Source: Streptomyces sp. JHA26 (GTDB lineage: Bacteria > Actinomycetota > Actinomycetes > Streptomycetales > Streptomycetaceae). From it: a stretch of 64,000 nucleotides of DNA. This document shows, in pieces, positions 8,167 through 16,905 of the stretch. Under the pieces are notes generated by a model. It was not told the origin of the DNA. It ran no database searches and saw nothing but the letters and a program-made list of their open reading frames with translations. Made by a program: the position numbers and the translations under genes. Position 1 is the first letter of the stretch; each line of letters begins with the position of its first letter. The stretch spans positions 19,397 to 83,396 of the forward strand of contig NZ_BDJC01000034.1 in the NCBI RefSeq assembly GCF_002005565.1, read 5' to 3'.

Positions 8167-9048
8167 CGTGTCGGTGCGGCGCACGGGGCAGCCGGCCACG
8201 CCGGGGACCGGACGGGTGCCCAGGTCCGCCAGCCGGTAGCCGTTCGGGTAGCCCTTGACCTCCCGGTTCTGCCGGGCGTGGTGCGGGGCGCGCCGCGGCG
8301 GCATGAGGCGGACCGCGCGTCCCCGCAGCCGTACCGCGCGGCGCACGATCGCACGGGTGGCGGGCGCCGGCGGGGTGTAGCGGAAGGCCCGCAGGAGGGG
8401 CTCGTCGAGCAGGGCGAGGGTGCCGGTCCGCAGGAGGGGCGCGAGGGGACGCGGGTACCAGGAGGTCATGAGAGCGAGCGTGGCGTCGGAGACCCGGCGT
8501 GCGCCCTCGTCCCACGCGAAGTGGGCCTCTTCGTAGGCGTCGAGGAAGGCCTCGAACTCCTCGTAGGACTCCGGGATGTCCTTGATGCCCATGTGCCGCC
8601 CCAGGGTGCGGTAGTGGACGGCACAGGCGACGGTCTCGTGACCGGACATCCTGCGCCAGCCGTAGGCGTCGATCCAGCGTTTGGGCATCACGACGAAGGT
8701 GCACAGGACGTACCGCATGTCGTCGTCGCTGATGTCGTAGCTGCGGTGCATCCGGTTGATGCGGCGGATCGCCGTGCGCCCCTCCTCGCTGCCGAAGCCG
8801 TGCTCGACGACGGCGTCGAGGAGCAGCACGGTGTCGTCGTACCGCTTCTGGGGCCGGTCCGTGAGTTCCGCCGTCTCGGCCAGCAGCCGGCCGATGCTCG
8901 GCACGGCGTAGGTGCGGTAGAGGGCGAGTTCGAGCGCGCGGCTGAAGTCCCAGGGGAACTCGTAGGCGGAGGAGAGACGGTAGATCTCCGAAGCCTCCCG
9001 GTACGGGTCCATCCGCCGGATCTCCTCGAGCCGTTCGAAGCGCTTCAC
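8152..9048 (-). CDS. MpaB-type oxygenase family protein (DUF2236)
   Basis: A 298-residue member of the oxygenase MpaB/DUF2236 family, heme b proteins related to latex-clearing protein. Typical features: KRFERLEEIRRMDPYREASE at the start, the YEFPWDFSRALELALYRTYAVPSI block, QKRYDDT, NRMHRSYDISDDDMRYVL with its HR and D residues, and WRRMSGHE. The natural substrate is unknown. The GTG at 9048 is preferred because AAGGGGA lies about nine bases upstream and the family usually starts with MKR(Y/F)ERL. A longer reading from ATG 9123 is possible but has no ribosome binding site. It converges with the PadR gene and is divergent from the 98-residue hypothetical. Confidence 0.85.
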   Translation of the reverse strand: MKRFERLEEIRRMDPYREASEIYRLSSAYEFPWDFSRALELALYRTYAVPSIGRLLAETAELTDRPQKRYDDTVLLLDAVVEHGFGSEEGRTAIRRINRMHRSYDISDDDMRYVLCTFVVMPKRWIDAYGWRRMSGHETVACAVHYRTLGRHMGIKDIPESYEEFEAFLDAYEEAHFAWDEGARRVSDATLALMTSWYPRPLAPLLRTGTLALLDEPLLRAFRYTPPAPATRAIVRRAVRLRGRAVRLMPPRRAPHHARQNREVKGYPNGYRLADLGTRPVPGVAGCPVRRTDTSAVE

Positions 9049-9144
9049 CGTGGCCGTCCCCTTCTGCTGCCGGAGCTTCAACTCTACGTTGAGCGAAAGG
9101 AGAGGCACGGTCAGCCATGACATCGGCAGGGAAGGGCGGGCAGC

Positions 9145-9441
9145 ATGCTCGGCAGGACCCGAAAGGTCTGGGACGGATGGTTCGGCACCCGGCGCACGGA
9201 GGGGAAGGCGGAGGGGGACACGCGCTCGCACAATCTGTTCGAGGCCGCCGCCGCGTACGTCTCGGCGTGTGCGGACGACGACCAGGAGGGCATCGACGAG
9301 GCGGCGGGGTGGGTGTCGCCGGAGGCCCTGTCCTTCGGGGTGAACGAGCTGGCGTGCCGGGCGGTCGTCGCGCTCGCCCGGGAACGCGGTGAGTCGCCGC
9401 GGGACGTGGCCCGGGCGCTGCTCGGGCTTCCGGCGGTGTGA
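9145..9441 (+). CDS. Small conserved-looking hypothetical protein
   Basis: A 98-residue acidic/helical protein without a recognisable domain. GGAAGGGCGG lies before the ATG at 9145. The sequence reads like a real protein, with balanced composition and amphipathic segments such as NLFEAAAAYVSACADDDQEG and FGVNELACRAVVALARERGE. It is divergent from the MpaB-type oxygenase and precedes another hypothetical gene. No signal peptide or membrane segment. Function unknown. Confidence 0.65.
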   Translation: MLGRTRKVWDGWFGTRRTEGKAEGDTRSHNLFEAAAAYVSACADDDQEGIDEAAGWVSPEALSFGVNELACRAVVALARERGESPRDVARALLGLPAV

Positions 9442-9580
9442 CGCACGCCGCTCCGGAGCCTGGTCGATTCGCCCCCGTCCACCCGGAAAACTGCAGCTCG
9501 GCCGGGTGCGGAGCTCGTGACAAGCTCCTCCTGGTCGCACTAGGGTGCGCGCCGTTGGACGAACCGATGGGGAGGCTGGG

Positions 9581-10468
9581 ATGGCAGGGACGGACGAGGA
9601 CACCGTCGCCGCCGCGGACGATGCGCTCTACGTGCTCACCGCGGTGCTGCTGACACCGGCGAAGTTCCCGAGTGTGCTGGGCGACGACTACCCGGAGGCG
9701 TGCGCCGCCCTGGGGCTCCCGCCGCTGGCCGACGGCTACGGCCTGGTGCTCGGCCAGGACGGGGACGGTGCCCGGTGGACCGTCGTCATCGACGACGTCT
9801 CGCTGGTCGCCGTCGCCGTGGCTTCCTGGGACTGCGGAATGGAGTACGACCTGTCGCCGGACGAGCGTACGGTCGTCACCGCCCTGCCCGGCTGGCCCCT
9901 GGCGGTCGCCGTGGCGGCCCCGGACGTGCCCGCGCCGCACGACCCCGACCCCGAATCGGCTGGCCTGCCCCCGCTGACGCCGCCGGACACCGCGGTGTGG
10001 GGGCCCGCCCAGCGGCGCCTGGGCGCCGACGAGATCGCGTTCCAGTGGGCGCGGTGGCGGGAGCAGGTCGACGACGCCGACTTCCCGGCGCCGGCCGGGG
10101 GCTCTGGTCCGGGAGACGGTGCGGAGCAGGAGGGCGGGGCGGACGCGGAGGACTCGGAGGCCGTTCCAGGAGCCAGGGGCGCCGCGACCGGTGTTCCGGG
10201 ACACGCCGGTGTGCGGCGGGTGCTCGCGGAGGCCCGCTCCTACGTCGACACGCCGCCGCCGCTCGGCCGGGTCCGGTCGTCGTTCGCACCGGGCGACGCT
10301 CGGACCCTGCGCGCCGACGGTCCCGGCTGGTCCCTCGTCGCCAGGACCGACGACATCGCCTTCGTCCTGCTCGACGAGGAACCCGGTGAGGTGCTGCCGG
10401 TGGGCCGGGGCCCGGAGCTGCCGGGCCTGTTGGACGCTCTCGACAAGATGGCCGTCCGGCCCAGCTGA
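9581..10468 (+). CDS. Hypothetical protein with acidic linker
   Basis: A 295-residue cytosolic protein of unknown function. Residues 1-155 form one globular-looking region (DDALYVLTAVLLTPAKFPS, WTVVIDDVSLVAVAVASWD). A Gly/Glu/Asp/Ala-rich linker covers about residues 168-210, and the final 85 residues end in a second short region with WSLVARTDDIAFVLLDEEP. The two regions may be repeats of a small alpha/beta unit, since both contain a W-(T/S)-(V/L)-V strand followed by an acidic turn. The ATG at 9581 has GGGGAGG eight bases upstream; an earlier in-frame GTG lacks one. Confidence 0.7.
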   Translation: MAGTDEDTVAAADDALYVLTAVLLTPAKFPSVLGDDYPEACAALGLPPLADGYGLVLGQDGDGARWTVVIDDVSLVAVAVASWDCGMEYDLSPDERTVVTALPGWPLAVAVAAPDVPAPHDPDPESAGLPPLTPPDTAVWGPAQRRLGADEIAFQWARWREQVDDADFPAPAGGSGPGDGAEQEGGADAEDSEAVPGARGAATGVPGHAGVRRVLAEARSYVDTPPPLGRVRSSFAPGDARTLRADGPGWSLVARTDDIAFVLLDEEPGEVLPVGRGPELPGLLDALDKMAVRPS

Positions 10469-10558
10469 CCGGGGGGCATCCGCCCCGGCCCCCCCTCCCG
10501 CCGCCGGAATACCTGATCGGGCTTCGCATCTCCCTGTTCTCGATCTCCATGCGCAGCT

Positions 10559-10591
10559 CCTCCTCCATGTGGTGCCGACCCATGGAGGAGG
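10559..10591. other. 11-bp hairpin in leader of secreted hydrolase gene
   Basis: CCTCCTCCATG and CATGGAGGAGG form a perfect 11-bp stem with an 11-base loop, about 70 bases before the start of the gene at 10660. It lacks a T-run. It could terminate the hypothetical gene ending at 10468 or act in the leader of the secreted hydrolase mRNA; the sequence does not decide. Confidence 0.45.
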
Positions 10592-10659
10592 GCGGAGAGC
10601 GGCCGCACGATGGGGCGGCCATCGGCTCCACTCCCGCGCAGCGCCCAGGAGGTCTTCCC

Positions 10660-12048
10660 ATGCGTCTGTCCCGTGCCGTCCCGTTGCTCGCCGGCGCGAT
10701 GACGGCGGCGGCGCTCACCGGGCCCTCCCCCGCCGACGCGACGGAGGGCGGTGAGCACTGCGGCCGCCAGGAACGCGTGCGGGTGCCGGGCGCCGCCCTG
10801 CAGCGAAGCGCCTGTCTGGCCGACCTGACGACCACCGGCCTGGCGGACACCGTGTACACGGACCTGGCCGACCAGGCCGGCCTGACGGCCGCGGGCACCC
10901 GCACGCCCTCCGGCGTCCCGGGGATCCAGGTCGACGGCTACTTCCCGGACTCCTCCCGCTTCAACACCACGCACGGCTGGCGGCACGACGCCCAGTTCGT
11001 GATCCGGCTGCCGGACCACTGGAACGGCGGCCTCGTCGTGACGGGCGCGCCGGGCACGCGCAAGCAGTACGCGACGGACAAGGCGATCTCCGACCGGGCC
11101 CTGGCACAGGGCTACGCCTACGCCGCGACCGACAAGGGCAACAGCGGGGCGGACTTCTACCGGGACGGCGTGCGGCCGGGGGACGCGGTCGCCGAGTGGA
11201 ACACGCGGACCACCCAGCTCGCCCGGGCCGCCCGGCGGGTGGTGGCGCAGCGCTACGGGCACGCGCCGCGCCGCACGTACATGGCCGGCATCTCCAACGG
11301 CGGCTACCTCACCCGCTGGCAGCTGGAGAACCACCCGGAACTGTACGACGGCGGCGTGGACTGGGAGGGCGCGCTGTGGACGGCGGACGGCCCCAGCCTG
11401 CTCACGTCCCTGCCCACGGCGGTGGCCCGCTCCCTCGGTGCGGCTCGGGACGAGGACATGTACGCGGCGGGGTTCGCCCGCGGCTCCGAGTTCCTGTGGC
11501 CGTATCACGCGAAGGCCTACTGGGGCCTGACCCAGAAGGTCTACCGCGCCGAGTTCGACCCGGCCTACGATCCCGCCTGCCCCGGTCCGTCGGCCGGGTC
11601 CTCGTCGGCGGAGATCCTGGCGCCGTGCCCCGCCGACGCGGCGTACGACTACGCGGCACGTCCCGCCTCCGTCCACCGTGCCGTGGCGCGGGTGGCCCTG
11701 ACGGGGCGCATCGGGAAGCCGCTGATCACCCTGCACGGCGACCTCGACGCCCTGCTGCCCGAGGCCGCCGACTCCGACGTGTACGCGCGCATGATCGACA
11801 CGAGCGGGCGGGGCCGGCTGCACCGTCACTACACGATCCAGGGCGGCACCCACGTCGACGGACTCTACGACGCCCATCCCGCGAGGCTGCACCCGATCCT
11901 GCCCTGCTTCCGGTCGGCGTTCGACGCCCTGACCGGATGGGTGGAGCGGGGCACCCCGCCGCCCGCCGACCACACGGTAGGCAGGCCGGGGGACGGCGAC
12001 GTGGTCGGCTCCTGCGACCTGACGGAGAACGCCTCGGCACGGCGTTAG
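10660..12048 (+). CDS. Secreted alpha/beta hydrolase, tannase/feruloyl-esterase-like
   Basis: A 462-residue exported hydrolase. Residues 1-27 are a Sec signal peptide (RLSRAVPLLAGAMTAAALTG, cleavage near ADA). The mature part has an alpha/beta hydrolase core: the nucleophile elbow is MAGISNGGYLTRW, the acid residue probably lies in LHGDLDALLP, and the histidine in IQGGTHVDGLYD. The overall layout resembles tannase/feruloyl esterase and 3-hydroxybutyrate-oligomer hydrolase families, so an extracellular ester or polyester is a likely substrate; the exact one is not known. AGGAGG precedes the ATG by eight bases. It converges with a small membrane protein gene four bases away. Confidence 0.82.
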   Translation: MRLSRAVPLLAGAMTAAALTGPSPADATEGGEHCGRQERVRVPGAALQRSACLADLTTTGLADTVYTDLADQAGLTAAGTRTPSGVPGIQVDGYFPDSSRFNTTHGWRHDAQFVIRLPDHWNGGLVVTGAPGTRKQYATDKAISDRALAQGYAYAATDKGNSGADFYRDGVRPGDAVAEWNTRTTQLARAARRVVAQRYGHAPRRTYMAGISNGGYLTRWQLENHPELYDGGVDWEGALWTADGPSLLTSLPTAVARSLGAARDEDMYAAGFARGSEFLWPYHAKAYWGLTQKVYRAEFDPAYDPACPGPSAGSSSAEILAPCPADAAYDYAARPASVHRAVARVALTGRIGKPLITLHGDLDALLPEAADSDVYARMIDTSGRGRLHRHYTIQGGTHVDGLYDAHPARLHPILPCFRSAFDALTGWVERGTPPPADHTVGRPGDGDVVGSCDLTENASARR

Positions 12049-12052
12049 CGCG

Positions 12053-12235
12053 TCAGCGACCGAGCTCCTTGCGCGTGACGCGGCGCAACCGGCGTCGTTG
12101 CGAGGGGTCCAGCGTGAGGTACGCGGCGGCCGGGACTCCGAGGACTATCAGCAAGGCGGCCCACCAGGGCAGCCAGATGAGCAGGACGAGTCCGGCCGCC
12201 ACACCCCCCGCGGCGATCTTGGCGTTCTTCGACAT
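12053..12235 (-). CDS. Small membrane protein
   Basis: A 60-residue protein with a hydrophobic region covering residues 8-43, probably two closely spaced membrane segments (GGVAAGLVLLIWLPWW and ALLIVLGVPAAAYLTL). A basic C-terminal tail (QRRRLRRVTRKELGR) should stay in the cytoplasm. The GAAGGAGG ribosome binding site before the ATG at 12235 is excellent. Function unknown. Confidence 0.75.
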   Translation of the reverse strand: MSKNAKIAAGGVAAGLVLLIWLPWWAALLIVLGVPAAAYLTLDPSQRRRLRRVTRKELGR

Positions 12236-12488
12236 GGTGCGCCTCCTTCGCGGCCACTGCCGCTCTCTGTCCTGGAAACGGGCCCGTGCTTCCCGCAGTT
12301 CCGTACCCCGTCCCTGAGAGACCCCCGAGACCGGACCCCGACACGACCCTGAGAAGCCGTCGGTACCGGCGCCCGCGACACCTCCATCGGACAGTGACCC
12401 ACGCCACAGCGGAGCGGCCCCCGAGGCGTTGCCGGTCATGTACACTCGGCGACCGCGACCCGAACTAGTCAAATTTGAGGAATAAACC

Positions 12489-15362
12489 ATCGCTGCGCAG
12501 ACGACTCTTCCGACAACCACTTCTCCCGCGTCGGAACTCGCCCGGTGCTGCGCCGTGTTCGTGCCCGGTGATCCTGCCCGGACCGGCACGGTCGCCTTCT
12601 GGCGTCCTGACGGCGCGGACCCCACGCCCGTCCCGTCGGCGTCCGTCGCGGACCTGACGGTCGTGGTGCCGGAGGGCGACGGCGTGGAGCCGGTCCGCGT
12701 GCCCGCCGTCCTCCTGCCGGTACGGGAGGCGCTGCCGGTCCTCACACGCGCGCGTGCCTGCGCGTCGGGTCATCGGGCGGCCGTGTTCTGGGGTGCCGTC
12801 GCCGTGGAGGCCCTGCACCTGACGGCGCGGGGGCTGCTGCTGCCCGGTCTGTCCGGGACCGACCACGACGCCTGGCGCGCGGGGCCGCTGGACGCGCGGG
12901 AGACCGAACGGATCCGTCACCTCGCCGCCGCCATGCCCCCCGAGGCGCACGCGGTCCCGGTGGACGACGCCGAGCCGCCGCGGCTGCCCGACCCGGAACG
13001 GCTGGTGCGCGCCTTCCTGGACGCCGTCGCCGACACGCTGCCCCGCTCCCCCGCAGCCACGCTGGTGACGGACGGCCCCGCCTTCGCGGCGGCGGAGCCG
13101 AGGAGGCTGCCCGAGCTGCGCGCCTGGGCCGCCGACGTCGCCGCGGGCCACGACACGGGCGTACGGCTGTCGCTGCGCGTCGAGGTACGGGACCTGCCGG
13201 CCGCCTCCGGGGACGCGTCACCGACCTTCCGGGCCGTGCCGCAGGTGCACAGCGTGAGCGATCCCGCGCGCGTCGCGGACACCGCCGACGTGTGGTCCGG
13301 CGCCGTGGACGACGCGTTCGGCACGCGCGCGCGGATGGACACCCTGCTCGCCCTGCGCCGTGCGGCACGGGCCTGGCCGCCACTGGCCCCGCTGCTGTCG
13401 GCCACCGTGCCGGAAGCCGTCGAACTCGCCGACGAGGAGGTCACCGAGCTCCTCGGAGCGGGCACCCGCGCACTCGCCGGCGCAGGCGTCGACGTGCACT
13501 GGCCGCGGGAGCTGTCCCGTGACCTGACCACCCGCGTGGAGGTCGGACCGTCCGACGACGAACCGGGGCCGGGCACCGCCTTCGGGGACGGCGGGCCGTC
13601 GTTCCTGTCCGCCGACGCGCTGCTCGCCTTCGACTGGTGCCTCGCCCTGGGCGACGAGCGGCTGACGCGCGACGAGCTGGACCGGCTCGCCGAGGCCGAC
13701 CGGCCCGTGGTGCGGCTGCGCGACCGGTGGGTCCTCGTCGACCCCGAGGAGGTGCGCCGGGCCCGCGCGCGCCAGGACCGCAAGGTCACCCCCGTCGACG
13801 CGCTCGCCGCGGCCCTGACGGGCTCGACCGAGGTCGACGGCCGCCGCGTCGAGGTGCGGCCCACCGGATGGCTGGCGGCGCTGCGGGAGCGGATCGCCGA
13901 TCCCGAGGGGCAGGACGCCGTCGCCCAGCCGGCCGCCCTCGCCGCCACGCTGCGCGACTACCAGCGCCGGGGCCTGAACTGGCTGGTCCGCATGACGTCG
14001 CTGGGCCTGGGCTGCTGTCTCGCCGACGACATGGGGCTCGGCAAGACGGTCACGCTGATCGCCCTGCACCTGCACCGGCAGACCGACCCGTCGGCCGCCG
14101 GCCCCACCCTGGTCGTCTGTCCGACGTCCCTGATGGGCAACTGGCAGCGCGAGATCGAGCGGTTCGCGCCCGGCACGCCCGTGCGGCGCTTCCACGGCTC
14201 CCGGCGCGACCTGGCGGACCTGGCCGACGGCGAGTTCGTGCTCACCACCTACGGCACCATGCGCCTGGACGCGGAACGGTTGTCCGCCGTGGAGTGGGGC
14301 ATGGTCGTGGCGGACGAGGCCCAGCACGTGAAGAACCCCTACTCGGAGACCGCGCGGCGACTGCGTTCCATCGGCGCGCGGGCGCGCGTGGCACTCACCG
14401 GCACCCCGGTGGAGAACAACCTCTCGGAACTGTGGGCCGTCCTGGACTGGGCCACTCCGGGGCTGCTGGGCCGGCTCGGCACCTTCCGCAGGCGTTACGC
14501 GCAGGCCGTCGAGAGCGGTCAGGACCCGGCCGCGGCGGAGCGGCTGGCCCGGCTCGTACGGCCGTTCCTGCTCCGGCGCCGCAAGTCGGACCCCGGGATC
14601 GCGCCCGAACTGCCGCCGAAGACCGAGACCGACCATCCCGTGTCGCTGACGGTGGAGCAGACGGGCCTGTACGAGGCGGTGGTGCGCGAGGCGCTCGCGG
14701 AGATCTCCGGGGCCGACAGCATGGCGCGGCGGGGCCTGATCGTGAAACTGCTGACGAGTCTGAAGCAGATCTGCAACCACCCGGCGCAGTACCTCAAGGA
14801 GGACCGTTCCGGCGCCCCGGGGATCGCCGGCCGCTCCGGGAAGCTCGAGCTGCTGGACGAGCTCCTCGACACGATCCTCGCCGAGGACGCGAGTGTGCTC
14901 GTGTTCACCCAGTACGTGCAGATGGCACGGCTCCTCGAGCGGCATCTGGCCGCCCGCGGAGTGCCCTCGCTGTTCCTGCACGGCGGCACGTCCGTCGCCG
15001 AACGGGAGTCGCTGGTACGGCGGTTCCAGGACGGCGAGGTCCCCGTGTTCCTGCTGTCCTTGAAGGCGGCGGGCACCGGACTGAACCTCACGCGCGCGGA
15101 GCACGTCGTGCACTACGACCGCTGGTGGAATCCCGCCGTCGAGGCCCAGGCCACCGACCGTGCCCACCGCATCGGCCAGACCCGGCCGGTGCAGGTGCAC
15201 CGGCTGATCGCCGAGGGGACCGTCGAGGACCGCATCGCCGCCCTGCTGAGCCGCAAGAGCGCACTGGCCGACTCCGTGCTGGGATCGGGCGAGGCGGCGC
15301 TCACGGAACTGACGGACGCGGAACTGGCCGATCTGGTCGACCTGCGCGGAGGTGCGCGATGA
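12489..15362 (+). CDS. SNF2-family DNA-dependent ATPase/helicase
   Basis: SNF2/HepA-type ATPase. The first about 440 residues contain the SNF2-associated N-terminal region, followed by the two RecA-like domains. Walker A is CLADDMGLGKT (about residue 512), the DEAD-box equivalent is VVADEAQHVKN, and motifs III-VI include ALTGTPVENNLSELW, VFTQYVQMARLLE and DRAHRIGQTRPVQVH. It probably translocates on duplex DNA to remodel bound protein. It overlaps the next SWIM gene by ATGA. The frame opens after TAA 12483-12485. The first plausible start is ATC at 12489, eight bases after GAGG (957 aa). The first standard start, GTG 12555 (935 aa), has no ribosome binding site. Confidence 0.93.
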   Translation: MAAQTTLPTTTSPASELARCCAVFVPGDPARTGTVAFWRPDGADPTPVPSASVADLTVVVPEGDGVEPVRVPAVLLPVREALPVLTRARACASGHRAAVFWGAVAVEALHLTARGLLLPGLSGTDHDAWRAGPLDARETERIRHLAAAMPPEAHAVPVDDAEPPRLPDPERLVRAFLDAVADTLPRSPAATLVTDGPAFAAAEPRRLPELRAWAADVAAGHDTGVRLSLRVEVRDLPAASGDASPTFRAVPQVHSVSDPARVADTADVWSGAVDDAFGTRARMDTLLALRRAARAWPPLAPLLSATVPEAVELADEEVTELLGAGTRALAGAGVDVHWPRELSRDLTTRVEVGPSDDEPGPGTAFGDGGPSFLSADALLAFDWCLALGDERLTRDELDRLAEADRPVVRLRDRWVLVDPEEVRRARARQDRKVTPVDALAAALTGSTEVDGRRVEVRPTGWLAALRERIADPEGQDAVAQPAALAATLRDYQRRGLNWLVRMTSLGLGCCLADDMGLGKTVTLIALHLHRQTDPSAAGPTLVVCPTSLMGNWQREIERFAPGTPVRRFHGSRRDLADLADGEFVLTTYGTMRLDAERLSAVEWGMVVADEAQHVKNPYSETARRLRSIGARARVALTGTPVENNLSELWAVLDWATPGLLGRLGTFRRRYAQAVESGQDPAAAERLARLVRPFLLRRRKSDPGIAPELPPKTETDHPVSLTVEQTGLYEAVVREALAEISGADSMARRGLIVKLLTSLKQICNHPAQYLKEDRSGAPGIAGRSGKLELLDELLDTILAEDASVLVFTQYVQMARLLERHLAARGVPSLFLHGGTSVAERESLVRRFQDGEVPVFLLSLKAAGTGLNLTRAEHVVHYDRWWNPAVEAQATDRAHRIGQTRPVQVHRLIAEGTVEDRIAALLSRKSALADSVLGSGEAALTELTDAELADLVDLRGGAR

Positions 15363-16663
15363 CTCGGTACGACGGCGACGGCGCATTCGCCGACGGTGAC
15401 GGCGGCGACGGCGACGAGGCGCGGACGTTCGCCCCGTTGCCTCCCGCGCACGGCAGGGGCTTCGCGCAGACCTGGTGGGGGCGGGCCTGGCTGAAGGCCC
15501 TGGAGGACGCGGCCCTGGACGGGGCGCAGGTGAAGGCCGGGCGGCGCCTCGCGCGCGCAGGAGCGGTCGGGGCGGTCTCGGTGCGGCCGGGCCGCATCAC
15601 GGCGGTGGTCCAGGACCGGGACCGTACGCCACACCGCGCCGACGTCCTGCTGGAGCGGCTCTCCGAAGAGCAGTGGGATCGCTTCGTCGACATGACGGTC
15701 GAACGTTCCGGTCATGTGGCGGCCCTGCTGGACGGGGAGATGCCCCCGCATCTCGTCGAGGACGCCGCGTCGGCGGGCATCGAGCTGCTGCCCGGCCTGG
15801 GCGACCTGGAACCGGAGTGCGACTGCGGTGCCTGGGACCACTGCGGGCACACCGCGGCGCTCTGCTACCAGGTGGCGCGGCTGCTGGACCAGGACCCATT
15901 CGTGCTGCTGCTGATGCGCGGGCGCGGCGAAGGCGCCGTGCTGTCCGCCCTGCAGACGCGCGACGGCGCATCCGGCGAAGCGGCGGCCTTCGGGCCGGAA
16001 GGGGTGGACGCCGCCGAGGCGTACGCGGCGGGGCACGTGCTGCCGCCGCTGCCCCCGCCGCCCCTCCTTCCCGACGGGCCGGGTGAACCGCCCGCCCTGG
16101 ACACCGAGACGGCGCCCCCGCCCGGTGTCGACCCGGCGGCGCTGGCCTTCCTGGCCTCCCGTACCGCGGCGGAGGCGCACCGCCTGCTCGCCGACGCCCT
16201 GCGCGCCGGGCACGAAGGGCAGGCGGTCGGCGCGGAACCGACGGCCGCGCAGGACGCCGTCCGCCTCGCCGCGGGCGATCCCGAACCGGCCGTGCGGGAC
16301 CGTCTCGGCGACGGATCGGGGCGCGACCACGAGGCGCTGGCCCTCGCCGTACGCGCGTGGGGGCTGGGGGGCGCGGCCGCGCTGTCGGTGCTCGAGGAGG
16401 AGTGGACGGTGCGGGGCGACACGCTGGCACGCGCGCGTGCGGCGCTGGACTCGGCCTGGGACGGGGACGAGAGGCCGTCCCTGCGGGCGCGCGCCAACCG
16501 CTGGACGGTCGTCGGTTCGCCGCACCAGCTCCGTCTGGACCGCGACGGCCGCTGGTGGCCGTTCCGGGAGGAAGGGGGCCGTTGGGTGCCGGTGGGCGGC
16601 CCGGCCCAGGACCCGGCGACGGCCCTGGCCTCGGCGACGCTCGCTACCGGGGACGAGCCGTGA
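15359..16663 (+). CDS. SWIM zinc-finger protein, partner of SNF2 ATPase
   Basis: A 434-residue protein with a SWIM zinc finger (CDCGAWDHCGH, pattern CxC-x5-CxH) near residue 160, preceded by the usual QTWWGRAWLKALED block. SWIM fingers bind DNA or proteins. Pairing with an SNF2 ATPase is common in actinobacteria, and here the genes overlap by four bases (ATGA), so equimolar translation and a physical complex are likely. The middle (residues about 225-260) is a Pro-rich linker. The C-terminal region (WTVVGSPHQLRLDRDGRWWPF) is a small beta domain typical of this gene family. Start fixed by the overlap. Confidence 0.9.
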   Translation: MTRYDGDGAFADGDGGDGDEARTFAPLPPAHGRGFAQTWWGRAWLKALEDAALDGAQVKAGRRLARAGAVGAVSVRPGRITAVVQDRDRTPHRADVLLERLSEEQWDRFVDMTVERSGHVAALLDGEMPPHLVEDAASAGIELLPGLGDLEPECDCGAWDHCGHTAALCYQVARLLDQDPFVLLLMRGRGEGAVLSALQTRDGASGEAAAFGPEGVDAAEAYAAGHVLPPLPPPPLLPDGPGEPPALDTETAPPPGVDPAALAFLASRTAAEAHRLLADALRAGHEGQAVGAEPTAAQDAVRLAAGDPEPAVRDRLGDGSGRDHEALALAVRAWGLGGAAALSVLEEEWTVRGDTLARARAALDSAWDGDERPSLRARANRWTVVGSPHQLRLDRDGRWWPFREEGGRWVPVGGPAQDPATALASATLATGDEP

Positions 16664-16844
16664 CGCCGTGACCGCCCCGGCCGGTACGGACGTCGGCAGG
16701 TACGCCGGCGTCGTACGGTCGCCGCCGCCACGACGGCGAGCGACTCCCCCTCACCGGAACCCGGGGCGGCCACCGCTCCACGCTCCGGTGCCCTGCCCGT
16801 CGTCCTCGCGGGCGCCCGGGAAGCGACGGCAGAGCCGTGACGCC

Positions 16845-16893
16845 GACCGCTTCGGCGCTCGCCCCGTGAAGCGGGGCGAGCGCCGAAGCGGTC
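16845..16893. terminator. Strong hairpin terminator between SWIM gene and xylA
   Basis: Arms at 16845-16865 and 16873-16893 pair perfectly over 21 bp (starting GACCGCTTCGGCG) around a 7-base loop. It lies 12 bases beyond the xylA stop codon and also faces the convergent SNF2-SWIM operon, so it should serve both directions. Confidence 0.85.
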
Positions 16894-16905
16894 TTCCGGG
16901 AGTGC

